From Hoplostethus atlanticus (taxonomy: Eukaryota; Chordata; Actinopteri; Trachichthyiformes; Trachichthyidae): a stretch of 64,000 nucleotides of DNA. Below, one piece after another: positions 1-10,500 of the stretch; position 1 is the first letter of the stretch; each line of letters starts with the position of its first letter. The notes below the pieces were generated by a model. The model saw only the letters and a list, made by a program, of their open reading frames with translations. It had not been told where the DNA came from and did no database searches. The position numbers and the translations under genes are program-made. The stretch spans positions 4,917,001 through 4,981,000 of the forward strand of contig JAXDDX010000011.1 of NCBI GenBank assembly GCA_034670405.1, read 5' to 3'.

Positions 1-175
1 CTAACTTATTGCACTCTTACCTTAACACTGGTTATGCTCTTAGTTGCTTGTTTAGGAAGGAAATGCACTTACGATTTCTGGTGACTAGTAGTTTTCTTGC
101 CTACCTATGTTGAATGCACTTATTGTAAGTCGCTTTGGATAAAAGCGTCTGCTAAATGACTGTAATGTAATGTAA
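1..175 (+). repeat. 3' tail of an L2-clade LINE or tRNA-L2 SINE
   Basis: The stretch at 126-160, reading CGCTTTGGATAAAAGCGTCT and then GCTAAATGA, is the stereotyped 3' end of teleost L2 LINEs and of the SINEs that borrowed this tail. It ends in short ATGTA tandem units at about 160-172. The upstream part is cut by the window edge, so LINE and SINE cannot be told apart. A diverged minus-strand relative lies at 43186-43311. Confidence 0.75.
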
Positions 176-411
176 AATCCCCCCTGTGAATCTGAGTGGT
201 ATCACTGATCATCCATGCACCTGCAGGTGATGGCAGCATGTCACCATGGACATGACGAATCTGCTATTTTTTACAAAAGCAAAATATCTTTGAGTTATTT
301 CATGTGTATATATTTATATCAAATAGAATGATTGGATAAAGGTTTGCAATAAAGGTGTCGTGCCATTTAAGAGCAGGCATTTTTTACCCAGCTCTAGCTC
401 CCTTGTCTGAT

Positions 412-587
412 CCGAAGACTATAAATGCAGCGGCAAGTCTTCGGTTCAGGACTCCAGGCTGGCTTCTAGTTTCTGCCTGCCCTTCGCAGTTGTAGTAATC
501 ATATCTGCCACAGCTGCCACTTTATCAGAGGTCCTGAGGACAAATAGATTCTTGGAAGTCAGTAGGCCTACTGTAGCAGCTTTTGGT
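412..587 (+). promoter_or_regulatory. TATA-bearing hairpin followed by a possible non-coding first exon
   Basis: Nine-base arms CCGAAGACT (412-420) and AGTCTTCGG (436-444) are perfect inverted repeats around a 15-base loop. A TATAAAT box starts at the end of the left arm. About 140 bases downstream a good splice donor, TTTTG|GTGAGTGA, has its GT at 586-587. TATA, about 30 bases to a presumed start, then an exon-sized stretch and a donor suggest an untranslated first exon. No partner exon was identified, so this is inference. Confidence 0.3.
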
Positions 588-2955
588 GAGTGATGATTGT
601 GTGAAAAACGTCGCCCAGGGTATAGAGAAAATCTGTCTATTAAAAAAAATCTAGATATTTTCTATTCGCTTGCTATATTATCCCACTGAGCAATTTTAAA
701 CGTTCTTTAGATGTCAAGGGTCAAAATAGGCTACGTAGGGTTTAAAAGTGAAGGTTTAGCAGCATTATAAAGCATGATGTTGTACATATGGACTTCTCTG
801 GTGCTTATTTTTGATATTTCTTGCTTTTAATGCATTGCTTAAATATCTAATAATGTATTTACTGTTTGGTTTATAGCTGGGCTGTACACAGTGAAAAAAA
901 GATCCTGAGCGATATGAGCTAACGCTAATGCTCAGTGGGCCCAAATAAAAGGAAATATTAGAGATGCACGGCCCCAGTGACGGCGGTGTCTTAATAAAGC
1001 AGACCTACAAGCAAACAAAGATACACAGAATTAGTTCTACAGCTTTTAGAGATGACCTCACGTCAACTTATTACATACTTTCCATGTCTTCCTGCGCCTT
1101 CAAGTCAGATCCCTTTCAGCAATTAGCCTTGAACCGGGAAAGGCGTTCGGCTCCGGTTTCCCCATCGCTGCGTCCCCATCGTCTTGGACTACTTTGACTC
1201 TTTCCCCTCGCGTCCTAATTAAGACCTTAATGCTACCTCCCGTGGGGATCTCGATGCCCTGCTCCCACCCACCCACCACCACCATCACCACCGCATCCCC
1301 TTCCATAGCCATCAAAACTGTTATGATAATAGTCAGCTCTGCACAGGTGCAAATTGCTCACATTCTGCGTTCGCTCTCCATCATGGCTGATCATCAAAGC
1401 TCTCTCCCCGACGTAAGCATTTGCCCACAAGTGGCAAATTTGCGTGGATTGTCATTCACACGCTAAGTAGAATTGCACCAACCACGGACCAATCAGGAAC
1501 ATCATCCTCGTTCCACCGAACATGAACACACCCACCTGTCCGTTTTTTTGTTTTCTTTCAAACCACAACCAGATCCAACGATAAAATACACCGACTTCTT
1601 TGCGTTTATACTCTCTCTCCTTGACCTTCCTAACTATTGAGAGGGACTAGCGCCACATAATGTCTATAAGCTACCCGGGGCAATTACAAAGAGCAGGGAT
1701 TGAAAGAGAGCTGTCATTAGGATGTGCTTACAGATACCAGCCTGCAGAGTTTGGCTGCAGGCCAGGCAGGCAAATGGGACCGGCTCAGCGGGGAGAGTCG
1801 GGGGGCCAGGCCAGGGGCCGTGGGGGATAATTAGACAGTTTTATCCCAGCTTGTTGATATAAATGTGGCCGGCTTAGCCCCCTACGCCCTCGCTCCGTGG
1901 TAATGATCATGTCCAACAGGTGGCAGGCAAACGGAGGGGGCATGAAATGGATACCTCGCTTCCTGGCTATGTCTCCTGGTTTTTTTTTTTGTTTTGTTTT
2001 GTTTCCCGGTCCAATCCGAGTGGCCCTCTTCTCTGCCGCGGTTGCATTTTGGGATTGTTGATGCAGGGGAGTGTTGGATATTTGTCACCATCTCATCACA
2101 TACTAGCTAATCTCAACCTCCCCTGGGACCCTACTACTGGGGGTCAGTCTTGCAGAGAGTAGAGCTAAACACATCAATGTGTTTAACTCAAGTGGGCTTT
2201 AGAGTAAAGGAAAGTGGACCCTCCTCTTAAAAATAGACATGGTGTTGTTGAAAATGTTCATGTGTAATCTTCGGAATCCCCTCCATAATAACTCTACACT
2301 TTATGATAGAAATCAGCAGAAGGATATTTTGATCTAATAGAGAAAACATCTTTACGGGAAACAAATTCCTTCTACTTTCGTCCTTCCATTTTGTCTCCAA
2401 GCTGTGTTTTGGACCCACAAGCCTCTGGATTGAGTCATCTCTGACATCAGGGGCTGAGCGCAGCTCTGCACATCCAAATCTCTCATATCCTGTGGAGGGG
2501 GGGGGGGGGCTGCACTGTTGAGGTATGCGTGTGAAGAGGCATAGGAGACCACTCAACTCCAGGCTCCTGATTCACTGTCATATAATGGACCGTTTGGGAA
2601 AAAAAATTTATTGTAATTTACTACCTTCCCAGAAACGACTGGAACAGCCCTGTGGCAGACAATGCTCATTTCCCCCATACAAATGCCTTTTTAATTTGGA
2701 TGGCCAGTTGAGCAGAAATGTGCGATTATCTTTTTTTTTTCTGTCCGCAGGAGTCTGGGTAGCTGACCGGTTGATGGTCTGACCTTTCGAGCGCCGAGGA
2801 CATCGGTGAAAAGCTCTCGGTGCCCTATGTCCGCCCTGGTTTGTGGTCTGTCGCGTCCAGCTGATGCGGAGGCGAGGCTCCAGATTTAGGAGGCCGACGC
2901 TCTCCGGCCGAGCTGCAACGCTGCATCTTGTCATCATTTTCACCTATAAAGTTGT
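588..2955. other. Non-coding stretch, no gene recognised
   Basis: No ORF here resembles a known protein and no exon with flanking splice sites was recognised. It contains short homopolymers (a T run near 1980, a G run near 2497-2508) and mixed unique sequence. Confidence 0.6.
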
Positions 2956-2958
2956 TTA

Positions 2959-2987
2959 TAACCCTAAACCTAACCCTAACCCTAATC
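2959..2987. repeat. Short interstitial telomere-like repeat
   Basis: Four to five units of CCCTAA, some degenerate (one CCTAA unit), end in CCCTAATCC. It is far too short to be a chromosome end. It is either an insertion at a repaired break or low-complexity drift. Confidence 0.6.
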
Positions 2988-2999
2988 CGAACCTCAGTG

Positions 3000-4165
3000 G
3001 CGACATTATGCCTAACCCCCAACCTTAAATAGAGATGAACAAAAAAGAATCGGCGATCATAGATTTTCAAAGATGTAGCAGTTTTGTGGTTTGGACAAAA
3101 AGTGAAAACCGATTTAAGATGCTTCGTGCGGGAGGGGGGAGTTGGGCTTTCTAAAGGGTTGCCTGACGTGAAGCCCTCAGACCTCGGGGTCCCTCCCAGC
3201 GGTGGTGGTGTGGATTCGTTGGTATTTTTGTAAGAATTACCATGTGCTCAAAGCCTAAGACGTGAGTGATGTACGAAAAGGCCGCAGAGGCGCTGGCACT
3301 GCTAGAAAAGCAGCCAGAGGAGGGGGGGGGGGGGGTAAGAACACAGGACAGGGCAGCGGCAGACGACCCATATGTACACCACCCACTGGTGGTCAACGCG
3401 CCTGCTGGCAAAGCCCCGCGGTTGAACAATCTAACACTCTATATTTGTTTGATTGCCCACCGCAGCTGACAAGCAGGTCATCCGCCTCTTTTAATCCTCA
3501 ACGAGTTGTGACAGGAGCTCTCATTAGCAGCCTGCGATTCTCCCTTTTTTAAATCTCGAGTCTCATGCTACGTATAACCATTTTTGCAGAGCGTTTTCTT
3601 TCTCTCATCTCGTCGCTTTTCCGAGAGACATTCCCTCTCCTCCGCATACTCTGACTTTCTGAAAGGATCTTGGCCCGTTCGCCGGCGGTGGAGCCGGTTC
3701 ACGGGCTTCGGGTCACAGGCGGCTGTAACGGAGCCAGGGCGAGGGTCCATTGCACTGCACATTGAGCGTCCCGTCTAACATTTGTGTTTTGAAGCATTGA
3801 GCTTAAGTGATGCAAACAAGCCCTGGGATCCCATTGTAGTAAAAAAAAAAAAACATGTGTTGGAAAGGACCGGGGATGGACTGCAGCAGTGTTGTCCAGG
3901 CTTTTTGGATTGTATGCTGTTGATGTAGTCCGATACCACATACGCCTGCGTGGCGTGTTTAATTATAGGATACACAGGAGAGTAGTCAGGTGGTTCATTT
4001 TGACACCGATTTTGTTTTTGTTTTAACTTTGGGCAGCAAAATCTTTTGTCGTTTTTTTTTTTTGGCACATCCCTTTCAGTCAAATTCTGTGTGGCTGGAA
4101 AAGGCCTACCGAATGTTTCCAAATAACTTTCAGAATTTATTTGTGTTTGATGGCACGGGATATAC
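3000..4165. other. Non-coding stretch, no gene recognised
   Basis: This holds a G13 run at 3321-3334 and unremarkable sequence. Open frames here show no domain, signal or splice context. Confidence 0.55.

Positions 4166-4168
<3 letters not shown>

Positions 4169-4219
<51 letters not shown>
4169..4219. repeat. (GT)n microsatellite
   Basis: About 25 uninterrupted GT units. Confidence 0.98.
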
Positions 4220-4221
<2 letters not shown>

Positions 4222-5111
4222 AAAGGTGGGGTGAAGGGAGGCAAAGGAGATGGAGAATTTTAGCTCTACACCTTGAGGCCAAACATAATTTAATATGACA
4301 AATCTTCTTTTAATTGAATATACTTTAGTCTTTTAATACATTTTCTTAAATCCCTAAAATGTAATGTCAATGTTAATGCTATTTTCTCGTTGCTGCTAAT
4401 TAGCTTTTACCCACAAGCCCTCGGGTGTCTTCTAAACCCATACTGCCTAGGTTTTTGTATTACAGGTAATCCGAGTGGGAATCAAACCCCAAACACCTTC
4501 AGTATAAGCTGAGCTGTATACGGGACCACATTTCTCCATATGTTTCCTTTGTTCCCTAATGGGATTTCTTTTGGTGCTAAAATAAATTCAAACTCACCGT
4601 AAACTGCAATAGCTCTCTGACCCAGAGGTGACACATTCCCCCCGCTCGACCGACCTAGGAGTCTAAATTTGTCTCCTTGGGTTTTTTTTGTGTTGTTTTT
4701 AAAGAACAAAGGGTGTCTGAATCCTGTCCAAGGGCTCTGACGTCTTCCAACATCCAAAGAATATTGCCCTGTCATTGTCTGAGTCTATTGACTACTTACT
4801 TATTTTTAGAGGACGTCTGAAACCTGCACACACACACACACACACTCAAAACCGTGAATAATGACGCTGATAAGATGTCAAGGCCCCGTCGATGCAGCTG
4901 TTTAAGTGCTCAGTGCGTTTCATCGGCTGATACCTCGCCTCGTGTGTCCATTTAAAACCGTGTTGTGCGGTTGACTCACATGTGCCTAGAATACAGCGCC
5001 GCTCCCGGTCGGTGCGCGGGGTGGGAAAGGTCCTTGTGGAGAGGAGCTATTATTACGGTCATTATCATGCTTCATTAAAATCCAAAGGCCAATCTAGAGA
5101 TGTGGCTTCGT

Positions 5112-5112
<1 letters not shown>
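4220..5112. other. Non-coding stretch, no gene recognised
   Basis: AT-rich unique sequence with a short (CA)n at 4827-4845. No supported exon or RNA gene. Confidence 0.55.
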
Positions 5113-5153
<41 letters not shown>

Positions 5154-5170
5154 ACACACAGAGAGAGAGA
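5113..5170. repeat. (CA)n-(GA)n compound microsatellite
   Basis: About 24 CA units with one T interruption pass directly into five GA units. Confidence 0.98.
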
Positions 5171-5617
5171 ATCGCCGCGCTTTGGCCATGAGGACGCTAA
5201 CAAAGACAGGAAGATCAAATAATGCATTCATCATATTGTGAAGGGCCCTGGGGCCAAGTTCATGTCAAATCCATAACAAGCAAAGTATCCTCGGCCCCGG
5301 CTTGTTTCCCCACACGCACGTCACGCTCTGCTGGAAATCTACGTAGAGGATGTATTGATCTTAGTGGCGCTTCCTTTCTCACAAGCTCCAAACAGAGCCG
5401 CCGTATCACAAGCAGCGGCGCAAAACAACCCCCCACCCCCCTCTCACCACCTCCACCTCCCAGCCCCATAAAACAAAATAATAAACTAGCCGGCTGCCAA
5501 AATAATCCAATTACCTTTGTGTGTGCAAATGCTTTTGTGTGCATGTGTTCCAGCAGCTTGTGCTCATGCACTGTTATTTGCTTCCTTTCATTTCAATAGA
5601 TGAAAATAGTTTGTTTG

Positions 5618-5662
5618 GGTGTGTGTGTGTGTGTGTGTGTGTACGTGTGTGTACGTGTGTGT
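5618..5662. repeat. (GT)n microsatellite with ACGT interruptions
   Basis: A GT run interrupted twice by TACG. Confidence 0.95.
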
Positions 5663-6115
5663 TGGAGGGGAGATATGTCAGACAAATCTGCGACTTGGAA
5701 GTTGGTGACGGTCAGGTGATCTTTCCTTCATGCATGTTATTGTTTAAAGGAAGAGGATTTTTTTTGGGTCAAATGTCACTAAAGATCCATAAAGGTCATC
5801 AGACTAAGATTAAACCAAAAGGTTGAGTGTTAAGATACTCTATGTAGCAGTATTCTTCCATTCCAGTCCTTTGAATGTAAATGTCAATAAACACACTTAA
5901 GGCAACTATTAGTCCATTTAGCACAATAAAAGTATCCAATAAAAATATCCAGTTAAGGGTCATTTTCACACCACAAAACGATACAGGAATTGTCAAGAGC
6001 ATACCCAGGGCCTAAAACTGAAACTACTATAATCGCCACTGCTGCAAAACAAAATCCTCGAAATAAATACTTTTTGTGTAGTACTTACTCTGCGCCAGAG
6101 TTTTGCCCCATCATC

Positions 6116-6253
6116 ATGAATTCTATTACCCTGAAAGCACTTCTGCTGCTCCTGTTTGTTATGATTGTCTGCGGCGCGCCAACGCCCCTGCAAACAGGAA
6201 AACAGCATGCTGTTTATACCGCACTTGATTATTACCTTGTTTATCCGGCCTAA
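6116..6253 (+). CDS. Unrecognised 45-residue ORF with a predicted signal peptide
   Basis: I do not recognise this as any family. The ATG at 6116 has A at -3. The product starts MNSITLKALL, continues as a leucine-rich hydrophobic core to about residue 18, then reads VCGAPTPL, a plausible signal-peptidase site after CGA. The mature part would be only about 24 residues, is rich in tyrosine near its end (ALDYYLVYPA) and has no cysteine pair or dibasic site. A candidate acceptor (CCAG) lies about 20 bases upstream, and a strong donor (AACAGT|GTGAGT) lies a few bases past the stop. It could therefore be one exon of a spliced secreted-peptide gene, or a chance ORF in a gene desert. Nothing beyond its composition supports expression. 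Confidence 0.25.
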   Translation: MNSITLKALLLLLFVMIVCGAPTPLQTGKQHAVYTALDYYLVYPA

Positions 6254-6668
6254 GATAACAGTGTGAGTGATACTAACTTACTGTCAGATCATCAACAAGG
6301 AACCACAGGATGTCAGACACAGTGCCAGTCCGTTAACTCCTGCATCCCTAAGACTTTAGTCGTGTATTATGTGTTGTATTTGCCCACCATCACCTACATC
6401 ATCATCATCAGCATCATCGTCATCATCATGTGAGCGGATGTTGCGCTAGTAGCCATCGCGCACACCAGCACATGAATACAACATAAAATCAGCTTTGTGG
6501 ATGTCTGCCCTGTGAAAGGTGGATTACTGAATATAACAAGAAAAACTGCCTCCTTGTGGATCCAGAGAACCATTGCATCTACAGTTCATACATCAGCAGT
6601 GAGACTAACTGGCATAGAGGCACAGAGCAGATGTAGCCAGGAGGGGGTAGATCCACAGAATGAGAACG

Positions 6669-6708
<40 letters not shown>

Positions 6709-7066
6709 TATATGCCATTACTTTATGTGTGAAAATTGAAAAGAAGTAGGAAAATAAGACGCTTTCTTAGCTTTTAAGATGTGAGTGGCACCCATCAAAG
6801 TGGTGGCATGTGTGAGGGTGTGAGAGTCTTTTGCAACACGGCAGATCGTGTTTCTGCGGCGGACACTATACGCACAGAATATCGGGGGCCTGCGAAAGCT
6901 GGTGTGCAGCCTTATCAGCATTTTTTGAAAATGTCCAGAATGAAAAACACACCTCTCTCTGATTGCAATCGCAGAGAGCTCCTGAAACAAGACCCCAGGA
7001 GCGACGGGGAGGAAAAGGGGAGATTTAAAGGGTGAGGAAAAGTGTATGCTGACTGGGTGACTTTCT

Positions 7067-7071
<5 letters not shown>
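6254..7071. other. Non-coding stretch with (AT)n(GT)n microsatellite
   Basis: It contains CATCAT-type trinucleotide sequence near 6395-6430 and a compound (AT)n-(GT)n at 6669-6708. No exon is supported. Confidence 0.6.

Positions 7072-7136
<65 letters not shown>
7072..7136. repeat. (CT)n microsatellite
   Basis: About 32 near-perfect CT units, a polypyrimidine mirror repeat. It produces artificial RERERE-type reading frames on the minus strand. Confidence 0.98.
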
Positions 7137-7141
<5 letters not shown>

Positions 7142-7654
7142 AGTGTCTCAAGCCACCTGACCATACTACTGCCTGCTGATGCCTTTAGCATTTTCACCAC
7201 CGTCGCAGAATAACCACGTAACTGCAATTTTACTTCTTTGAAATGCGATGTGGTTGTTTATGTGTTGAGTGAGTTTCTTTGAATTGTTTTTCAAATTTTC
7301 GAATTTCAAAAATACAGGGGCGCCAATGAAAAAAAAAGCAGCATTCTTTTCTTCATTCCTGCAACAAAAAAAAAACAACATACTTTTTGCAGATGCGTGT
7401 TTTTTGTCCCACAACAGCAGTTTGACTGTTTAACAGCAGCCGGTTCAGCTGCTCTGACTCAACCTTTCCGCCTCTTTTCTCTCCGTCTCCGAGCTCGTCC
7501 AAATGTGTTAGTAGCCATCGCCAAGCCGAAGCCCCCTGGCTCCGGAGAAGGTCGAGGCAGCTGTGTGTGGCCCTCTGTCCTTGTTCGGGCCTACCAACTG
7601 GTTAATTAGCCTGCCACATGGGGCTGGAGGCGGGGAGATGGGGGGGGATTATGG

Positions 7655-7730
7655 GAAGGGAGGGTTTGGGAGTTCAGCTATTGGTTTTTATAAAGCGGCT
7701 AGTTCCGGTCCTCGCTTCTGATTGGCTGGA
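7655..7730 (-). promoter_or_regulatory. CCAAT/TATA promoter-like block in the gene desert
   Basis: On the minus strand a CCAAT box (ATTGGCTGG on plus at 7721-7729) stands about 30 bases before a TATAAAAA-type box (plus 7685-7694), with a second ATTGG at 7680-7684. A G/C-rich stretch with purine runs lies beyond the presumed start near 7660. The TATA can also be read on the plus strand (TATAAAG). No exon or protein attached to it was recognised. Confidence 0.35.
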
Positions 7731-8279
7731 GTCAAGTTCGGAGCCAAAATAAAAATCAAATAAAACACCCATTAAATAGTATATTAATATTAGTTATTAG
7801 TCGTTAGATGTGAATGAAAATCACCGCTCACACTGCTACGTATGTGTCGCCTAGCAACTGCTTTGTTTAGCTACTGGTTAAATAAATACATTTAACGATT
7901 CAATAACTACAAAATAAAAGCTCTCTAAAATGTTTTGCGTTCTTTTTTTTCATAAAAGCAATAAGCCACTGCTGGCTGTGGCTTGCAGTAATTTTAGACC
8001 AGCTTTTGCTCGGCTGTGTGTCGTGCCTAACAACGCCTCTCAGCTATTCTAAATCCCTGCAAGCCACGGCCTCGAGTGGCTTATTGCTTAAATGAAAAGG
8101 GGGTACTGAGTTATTTGCTGTCCTAATGAGCTCTAATAAAAAAAAAAAGCGGGACTCAAATAGCATGAGTCTTGCACACACACATCCCCTGTACTCCGCT
8201 GCATCTGCTGCAGCACAGTCCCATCGGCTATCCGGTTACGGCTCGCCTGGCCAGGGCCTTGCATTAGTGGCATAGGAGA
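7731..8279. other. Non-coding stretch, no gene recognised
   Basis: AT-rich, with ATATTAATATTAG-type sequence near 7780 and a phrase about a cycle of AATAAGCCACT (7961) and its inverse GAGTGGCTTATTGCTT (8074-8089). These two are inverted copies about 110 bases apart, with CAGCCACGG/CTGTGGCTT-like extensions, and could form a weak hairpin or mark a MITE. No coding exon. Confidence 0.45.
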
Positions 8280-8400
8280 GCTGTGAACGGGGAGTATCAT
8301 ATGCTGTAATATGGAAATACCTCTGTAATGCAGAGGCTGCGGGATTGTGTGATTACTTAATTCATTTAGCTGAGTAAATGTTACTGGTGTGCCAAGGCGC
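8280..8400. promoter_or_regulatory. Candidate conserved non-coding element
   Basis: A repeat-free block of balanced composition contains homeodomain-like TTAATTC, ATATGG and GATTACTTAATT-type motifs. It is flanked by low-complexity DNA. The call rests on appearance only; conservation was not measured. Confidence 0.25.
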
Positions 8401-8423
8401 AGCGGGGATGGCGGGGGTGGGGA

Positions 8424-8446
8424 GTGTGTGTGTGTGTGTGTGTGTG
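8424..8446. repeat. (GT)n microsatellite
   Basis: Eleven GT units. Confidence 0.95.
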
Positions 8447-8559
8447 GTGTGGGAGGGTTGTCTTAAGGGTATATGGTGAGCTTGGGGTAGATGGGAGTAC
8501 AAAAGGGGGCCTCAGTAACAGCGGGTCCACACAGGGGTCGGGTTTAAGGATACGGTTTC

Positions 8560-9420
8560 ATCCGTCCAGGGAACAAACCATTAACAGAGGCCGCTGAGCC
8601 GGCCAGGGCCCACTCCCTCCAGTCAGTACCCGCATGACCTAACCCAGACGCTGATTTGTGACTCCTGACACTTTAATTCATTGGAAAACACAAGTCGGGA
8701 CCCGAGAGTTAAGTAAGTCCATTAACACCACGCAGGAGTAATGCTTTCCAGTGCGGTGCCAGCCCTGCCACCCAGCGTGATCAAGCAAGGGGCAGACCCA
8801 GTTATTTTACAGTGGGTGAAGGTTTCCTGGAGGTTTCACAGTAAAATACGAGAGCTGCCAACAGCATAATGTGAATCTACAGTATTTTATTAGTATGTAT
8901 GTATCGACAGTACATAAGTATTAACACGAGTATGGTACCTCGTTGCTCCGCTACCTTTTCTGGCAACTTTCTTTTCAGTGAATTACTGTCAATATGACTG
9001 CGGCACATTATTGCCCTTTCTTTCGGAGTTCTCTAGCTTGAACTGTCCCTTCGTGTAGACCGGTGAGTCACACATCAAAGCAGAAGTAACAGGAAATAAT
9101 GAAATATGCTGATAAAAAGCTCACAGGGATTATAGAATGTAGCGCCAATAGTTGTTTTGGCAACGATTTATTAGAGAAACTCTTACACAGAGTACAGACA
9201 ACAAAAGTAGGCTTTATAGGGTCTATTTGACATACTTTTGTTTGGCTTGGACATTGTAAATTAGTACAGAAGTATATGAAGTGTACATAATATACTTCAT
9301 ATGTCAACAATACACATGATCATGTGAATGTACTACACTTTAGCGGCATTTTACTGTTGAATTTTATTTTGAAATCAAGTTACTGCCATACCTCAGGCCC
9401 CTAATTTCATAGTGGTTTTT
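8560..9420. other. Non-coding stretch, possible regulatory DNA
   Basis: Unique, repeat-poor sequence. The part at 8590-8760 has short TTAATTCATTGG and TTAAGTAAGTCCATTAA-like strings typical of conserved elements. No coding exon. Confidence 0.4.
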
Positions 9421-9424
9421 TTTA

Positions 9425-9720
9425 ATTATTCAATTAATGTAATTACCACTAAATTGAGAAAAGAAAGGATGAGGATTAGCTGTTTTGTTCACTCAATCTC
9501 AGTTTTCAACAGACTAGAGAATCAGTGATGCATTTCATTAGCCGTTGGACTGAGCCAATCCATTCCTCCCCCTTAAGAGTGTCTCTCAACAATCATTTTA
9601 TTGTCCTCTAATCCATTACATAGAGCAGCAATGTCAACTGAGATGTAAATTAATCAAAACACAGCTGCCGGGGAATGGAAAACTGGGAACCAATTTCAAC
9701 TCGAGCAAAATGGGGGGGAA
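9425..9720. promoter_or_regulatory. Candidate conserved non-coding element
   Basis: Almost 300 bases have no simple repeat but contain many homeodomain/SOX-type cores (ATTAATGTAATTA, AATCATTTTATTG, TTAATCAAAAC). This look is typical of deeply conserved enhancers in the deserts around developmental genes. It was not verified by alignment. Confidence 0.25.
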
Positions 9721-10166
9721 AAGTAGAGACGAAAAAAGCTGCTAAAACTATCTGACAGATTTGATATGCTCTGCAATGTGGAACAGCATTGTTAATTTTT
9801 GAACTGGGCCTGCTAAATCTATCACTGCATTATTCTAACTGGGATCCAAAGAACATTTACGGCCTCCAGTTTTAGCAGTGAGCCTGATCGGTTGTTTTAA
9901 CGGTTAAACGTTCGTTTATCTTCCATTTTAAGAAGAGGAAGTGTTGCCGTTAGGGTGTACAGTCACTTGGAAACTTTGCACTGCCACCCCATGGACACTC
10001 AGCTCATGGCAGCTCAGTGGAGTTGTGAGAAGGGATAGTGATTAGAGAAATAATCTATTGAAGGCATTTTTAATGTTTAATAACTGAAGCTATGACTCAG
10101 CAGGTTCAACACTGTTGTTAGGCAAGATGCTAAAGCTGTTCTGTGTCTTAGTATGTTTCACTCTTG
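9721..10166. other. Non-coding stretch, no gene recognised
   Basis: Unique sequence leading into the TTC tract. Nothing with splice or coding support. Confidence 0.5.
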
Positions 10167-10376
10167 GCATCCTTCTTCTTCTTCTTCTTCTTCTTCATCT
10201 CCTTCTTCTTCTTCTTCTCCTATTTGTTCTTCTCCTTCTGCTCTTACTTCTTCTTCAACCAATCTCCTCCTCCTCCTCCTTCTTCTTCTTCTCCTTCTCC
10301 TCCTTGTCCTTCTCCTTCTTCTTCTCCTTGTCCCTCTTCTCCTTCTCCCCCTCTTTGTGTCTATCTTTGGGTCTAT
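10167..10376. repeat. TTC/CTT-rich polypyrimidine tract
   Basis: About 200 bases are almost entirely pyrimidine on the plus strand, built from TTC, CTT and CTC triplets with a few interruptions. All three plus frames are open through it and give Leu-, Phe- or Ser-runs, which are not real proteins. Tracts of this GAA/TTC type can form triplex (H-DNA) structures. Confidence 0.95.
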
Positions 10377-10446
10377 AGGTTTGAGTGTGTCTCTGCTGGT
10401 GGACCTGTTTGATATACATGTACATTTTGTGAGACTTGTATGAATG

Positions 10447-10500
10447 ATACTAAACTTTATTCACCCAGAACTTTTCAAAACAGTGTCTCAAAGTGCTGTA
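10447..10500. repeat. Fragment of the 'AAAGTGCTTTAC' teleost repeat
   Basis: CTTTATTCACCCAGAACTTT then CAAAGTGCTGTA resembles the head of a repeat common in fish. Related fragments lie at 11368-11402, 13795-14335, 34600-34645 and 53092-53135. Confidence 0.4.

Noticed and set aside
6718-7227. 169-residue minus-strand ORF with RERERE runs
   Set aside because: Generated by the (CT)n microsatellite.
10115-10443. Three overlapping Leu/Ser/Phe-rich ORFs
   Set aside because: All three frames are open through the TTC/CTT tract, so none carries coding information.
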